Assembly: GCA_963663265.2 (NCBI GenBank)
Contig: CAXXXM010000001.1
Location: 434,001 to 498,000 of the forward strand
Length of the DNA: 64,000 bases
Source: JAEXOD01 sp963663265
GTDB lineage: Bacteria > Bacteroidota > Ignavibacteria > Ignavibacteriales > Melioribacteraceae
Direction: 5' to 3'
Shown: positions 62,859 through 64,000 of the stretch, in pieces
Numbering within the stretch: the first letter of the stretch is position 1
Layout: each line of letters opens with the position of its first letter
Notes under the pieces: generated by a model
What the model was told of the DNA's origin: nothing
The model's database searches: none
Seen by the model: the letters and a program-made list of their open reading frames with translations, nothing else
Translations under genes and position numbers: made by a program

Positions 62859-64000
62859 ATGGATATAAATAGTCTTATAGTATCGTTAAATCTAATTAAA
62901 CCGGAAATTGTAATTACAATATTACTTTTTTTGGTTATTGCTTTTGACCTTTTTTATAAAGATAATGCTGTTATTCCTTATATAACATTAATTGGACTTC
63001 TTGTTAGTCTTGTTTTTGCAATAACCGGATTACCTTTTAAAGAAAACGCATTTTCTTTAACAAATTCCCAGTATGGATTGTTAGCCATTGATCCAATCAG
63101 TTCTTTTTTTAAAATAATAGTTTTATTGGCTTCAATTTTTGTTGTGTTGTTCACAATAATTTCAGATGAAGTTGAAAACTTAAAAATAAGAAAAGGGGAG
63201 TTTTATACTCTAATTTCGGGAATGGTTCTTGGAATGCTTTTTTTGACTTCCGCAACAGATTTTGTTATGATTTATGTAGCAATGGAACTATTATCACTTC
63301 CTTCTTATGTTTTATCAGGATTTATGCGTTTACGCGATAGAAGCGGTGAAGCTTCATTAAAATACGTTATTTATGGTTCGGTTTCATCAGGTATTATGTT
63401 ATTTGGTATTTCATTATTATTCGGTATTACCGGTTCAACAAACTTATTTGCTATTAATGCTTATTTAACCAACCAAAGTATTAACTATTTAACATTAGGT
63501 TTATCCATAATAATGATTTTTGTTGGTATTGGGTTCAAAATATCAGCTGTTCCATTCCATTTTTGGACTCCTGACGTTTATGAAGGTTCACCAATTACTA
63601 TAACATCTTTTTTGTCAGTTGCCAGTAAAGCTGCAGGATTTATATTTTTAATACGTTTTATATTTACAGGTTTTACAAATGGTGTTGCTCAATCTGGTTT
63701 TTGGAATATTCTACCAGTATTTGATTGGCAGACGTTATTAATAATTATTGCCGTATCTACAATGACTTTAGGAAATTTTTCCGCATTGTGGCAGGATAAT
63801 TTAAAACGTATGCTTGCTTTTTCAAGTATTGCTCACGCCGGTTATATGTTACTCGGTATTGCAGTATTATCTAATCAAGGTATCTTAGCAGTAATGGTTT
63901 ACTTCTTTGTTTATTTGTTTATGAACTTGGGAGCATTCTTAATTGTAATGATATTTGCCGATAAAATTCAATCAGAAAATATTGATGATTTTAGGGGGGT
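62859..64000 (+). CDS. nuoN: NADH-quinone oxidoreductase subunit N (3' end cut by window edge)
   Basis: 380 codons are visible from the ATG at 62859 (MDINSLIVSLNLIKPEI), open to the edge. MIYVAMELLSLPSYVLSGF, KISAVPFHFWTPDVYEGSP and NLKRMLAFSSIAHAGYMLLG identify the third antiporter-like subunit. About 80-100 residues are expected beyond the window. Confidence 0.96.
   Translation, partial: MDINSLIVSLNLIKPEIVITILLFLVIAFDLFYKDNAVIPYITLIGLLVSLVFAITGLPFKENAFSLTNSQYGLLAIDPISSFFKIIVLLASIFVVLFTIISDEVENLKIRKGEFYTLISGMVLGMLFLTSATDFVMIYVAMELLSLPSYVLSGFMRLRDRSGEASLKYVIYGSVSSGIMLFGISLLFGITGSTNLFAINAYLTNQSINYLTLGLSIIMIFVGIGFKISAVPFHFWTPDVYEGSPITITSFLSVASKAAGFIFLIRFIFTGFTNGVAQSGFWNILPVFDWQTLLIIIAVSTMTLGNFSALWQDNLKRMLAFSSIAHAGYMLLGIAVLSNQGILAVMVYFFVYLFMNLGAFLIVMIFADKIQSENIDDFRG

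Overview
The window is AT-rich (visibly well under 40% GC) and looks like a chromosome segment of a free-living Bacteroidota/Chlorobi-group bacterium, most likely of the Ignavibacteria. The reasons are: several large secreted proteins ending in a type IX secretion (T9SS) type A sorting domain with the motif NYPNPFNPST; an 11-gene complex I cluster in which nuoD is followed directly by nuoH; a K+-dependent-type membrane pyrophosphatase; many genes without Shine-Dalgarno sequences beside others that have them; and the prs / rplY-pth / rpsF-ssb-rpsR-rplI blocks. The assignment is inference from gene content; there is no rRNA in the window.

Layout. 1-4.1 kb (minus strand): a cobalamin riboswitch followed by three surface-protein genes, the last running off the left edge; it looks like an outer-surface vitamin B12 acquisition operon. 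4.1-13 kb: accessory genes (DJ-1/PfpI protein, a 1254-residue LamG/parallel-beta-helix adhesin, a DUF1801 protein, a GIY-YIG nuclease, tRNA-Ser(GCU), a frameshifted AAA-ATPase-like/PD-(D/E)XK gene), then 1 kb of non-coding repeats. 13.2-23.3 kb (plus): a long operon-like run of two CYTH-fold proteins, an SLC13/DASS carrier, a DUF47 (PhoU-like) protein, a PiT carrier, an OprP-like porin, two lamin-tail-domain proteins and an SdiA-regulated (YjiK-like) lipoprotein; read together it is a phosphate/polyphosphate handling island with a surface arm. 23.6-26.0 kb: ABC transporter pair and a LolA-like protein. 26.1-27.4 kb (minus): lexA with two small co-transcribed genes and a clear palindromic operator. 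27.7 kb: prs. 28.7-35.5 kb (minus): a membrane-anchored class III nucleotide cyclase and a tripartite RND efflux operon, with a divergent sigma-54-dependent activator (35.6-37.8 kb) and a candidate sigma-54 promoter plus enhancer repeats between them. 37.9-46.2 kb (plus): core translation, replication and secretion genes (rplY, pth, hppA, rpsF, ssb, rpsR, rplI, secD, secF). 46.8-51.1 kb: an Rrf2 regulator and two peptidases. 51.1-54.0 kb: nearly 3 kb of hairpin-rich, tandemly duplicated non-coding repeats. 54.1-64.0 kb: nuoABCDHIJKLMN, with nuoN cut by the right edge.

The least conventional part of the window is the repeat system at 12.3-13.0, 46.3-46.6 and 51.2-53.9 kb. It combines (i) sequence built on a 7-base period, (ii) a tandem unit of about 1 kb present roughly 2.4 times, and (iii) many short hairpins at fixed positions. 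Homologous copies of several hairpins differ in sequence but keep their arms complementary, in two cases by paired compensatory changes. No gene, transposase or CRISPR signature explains it.
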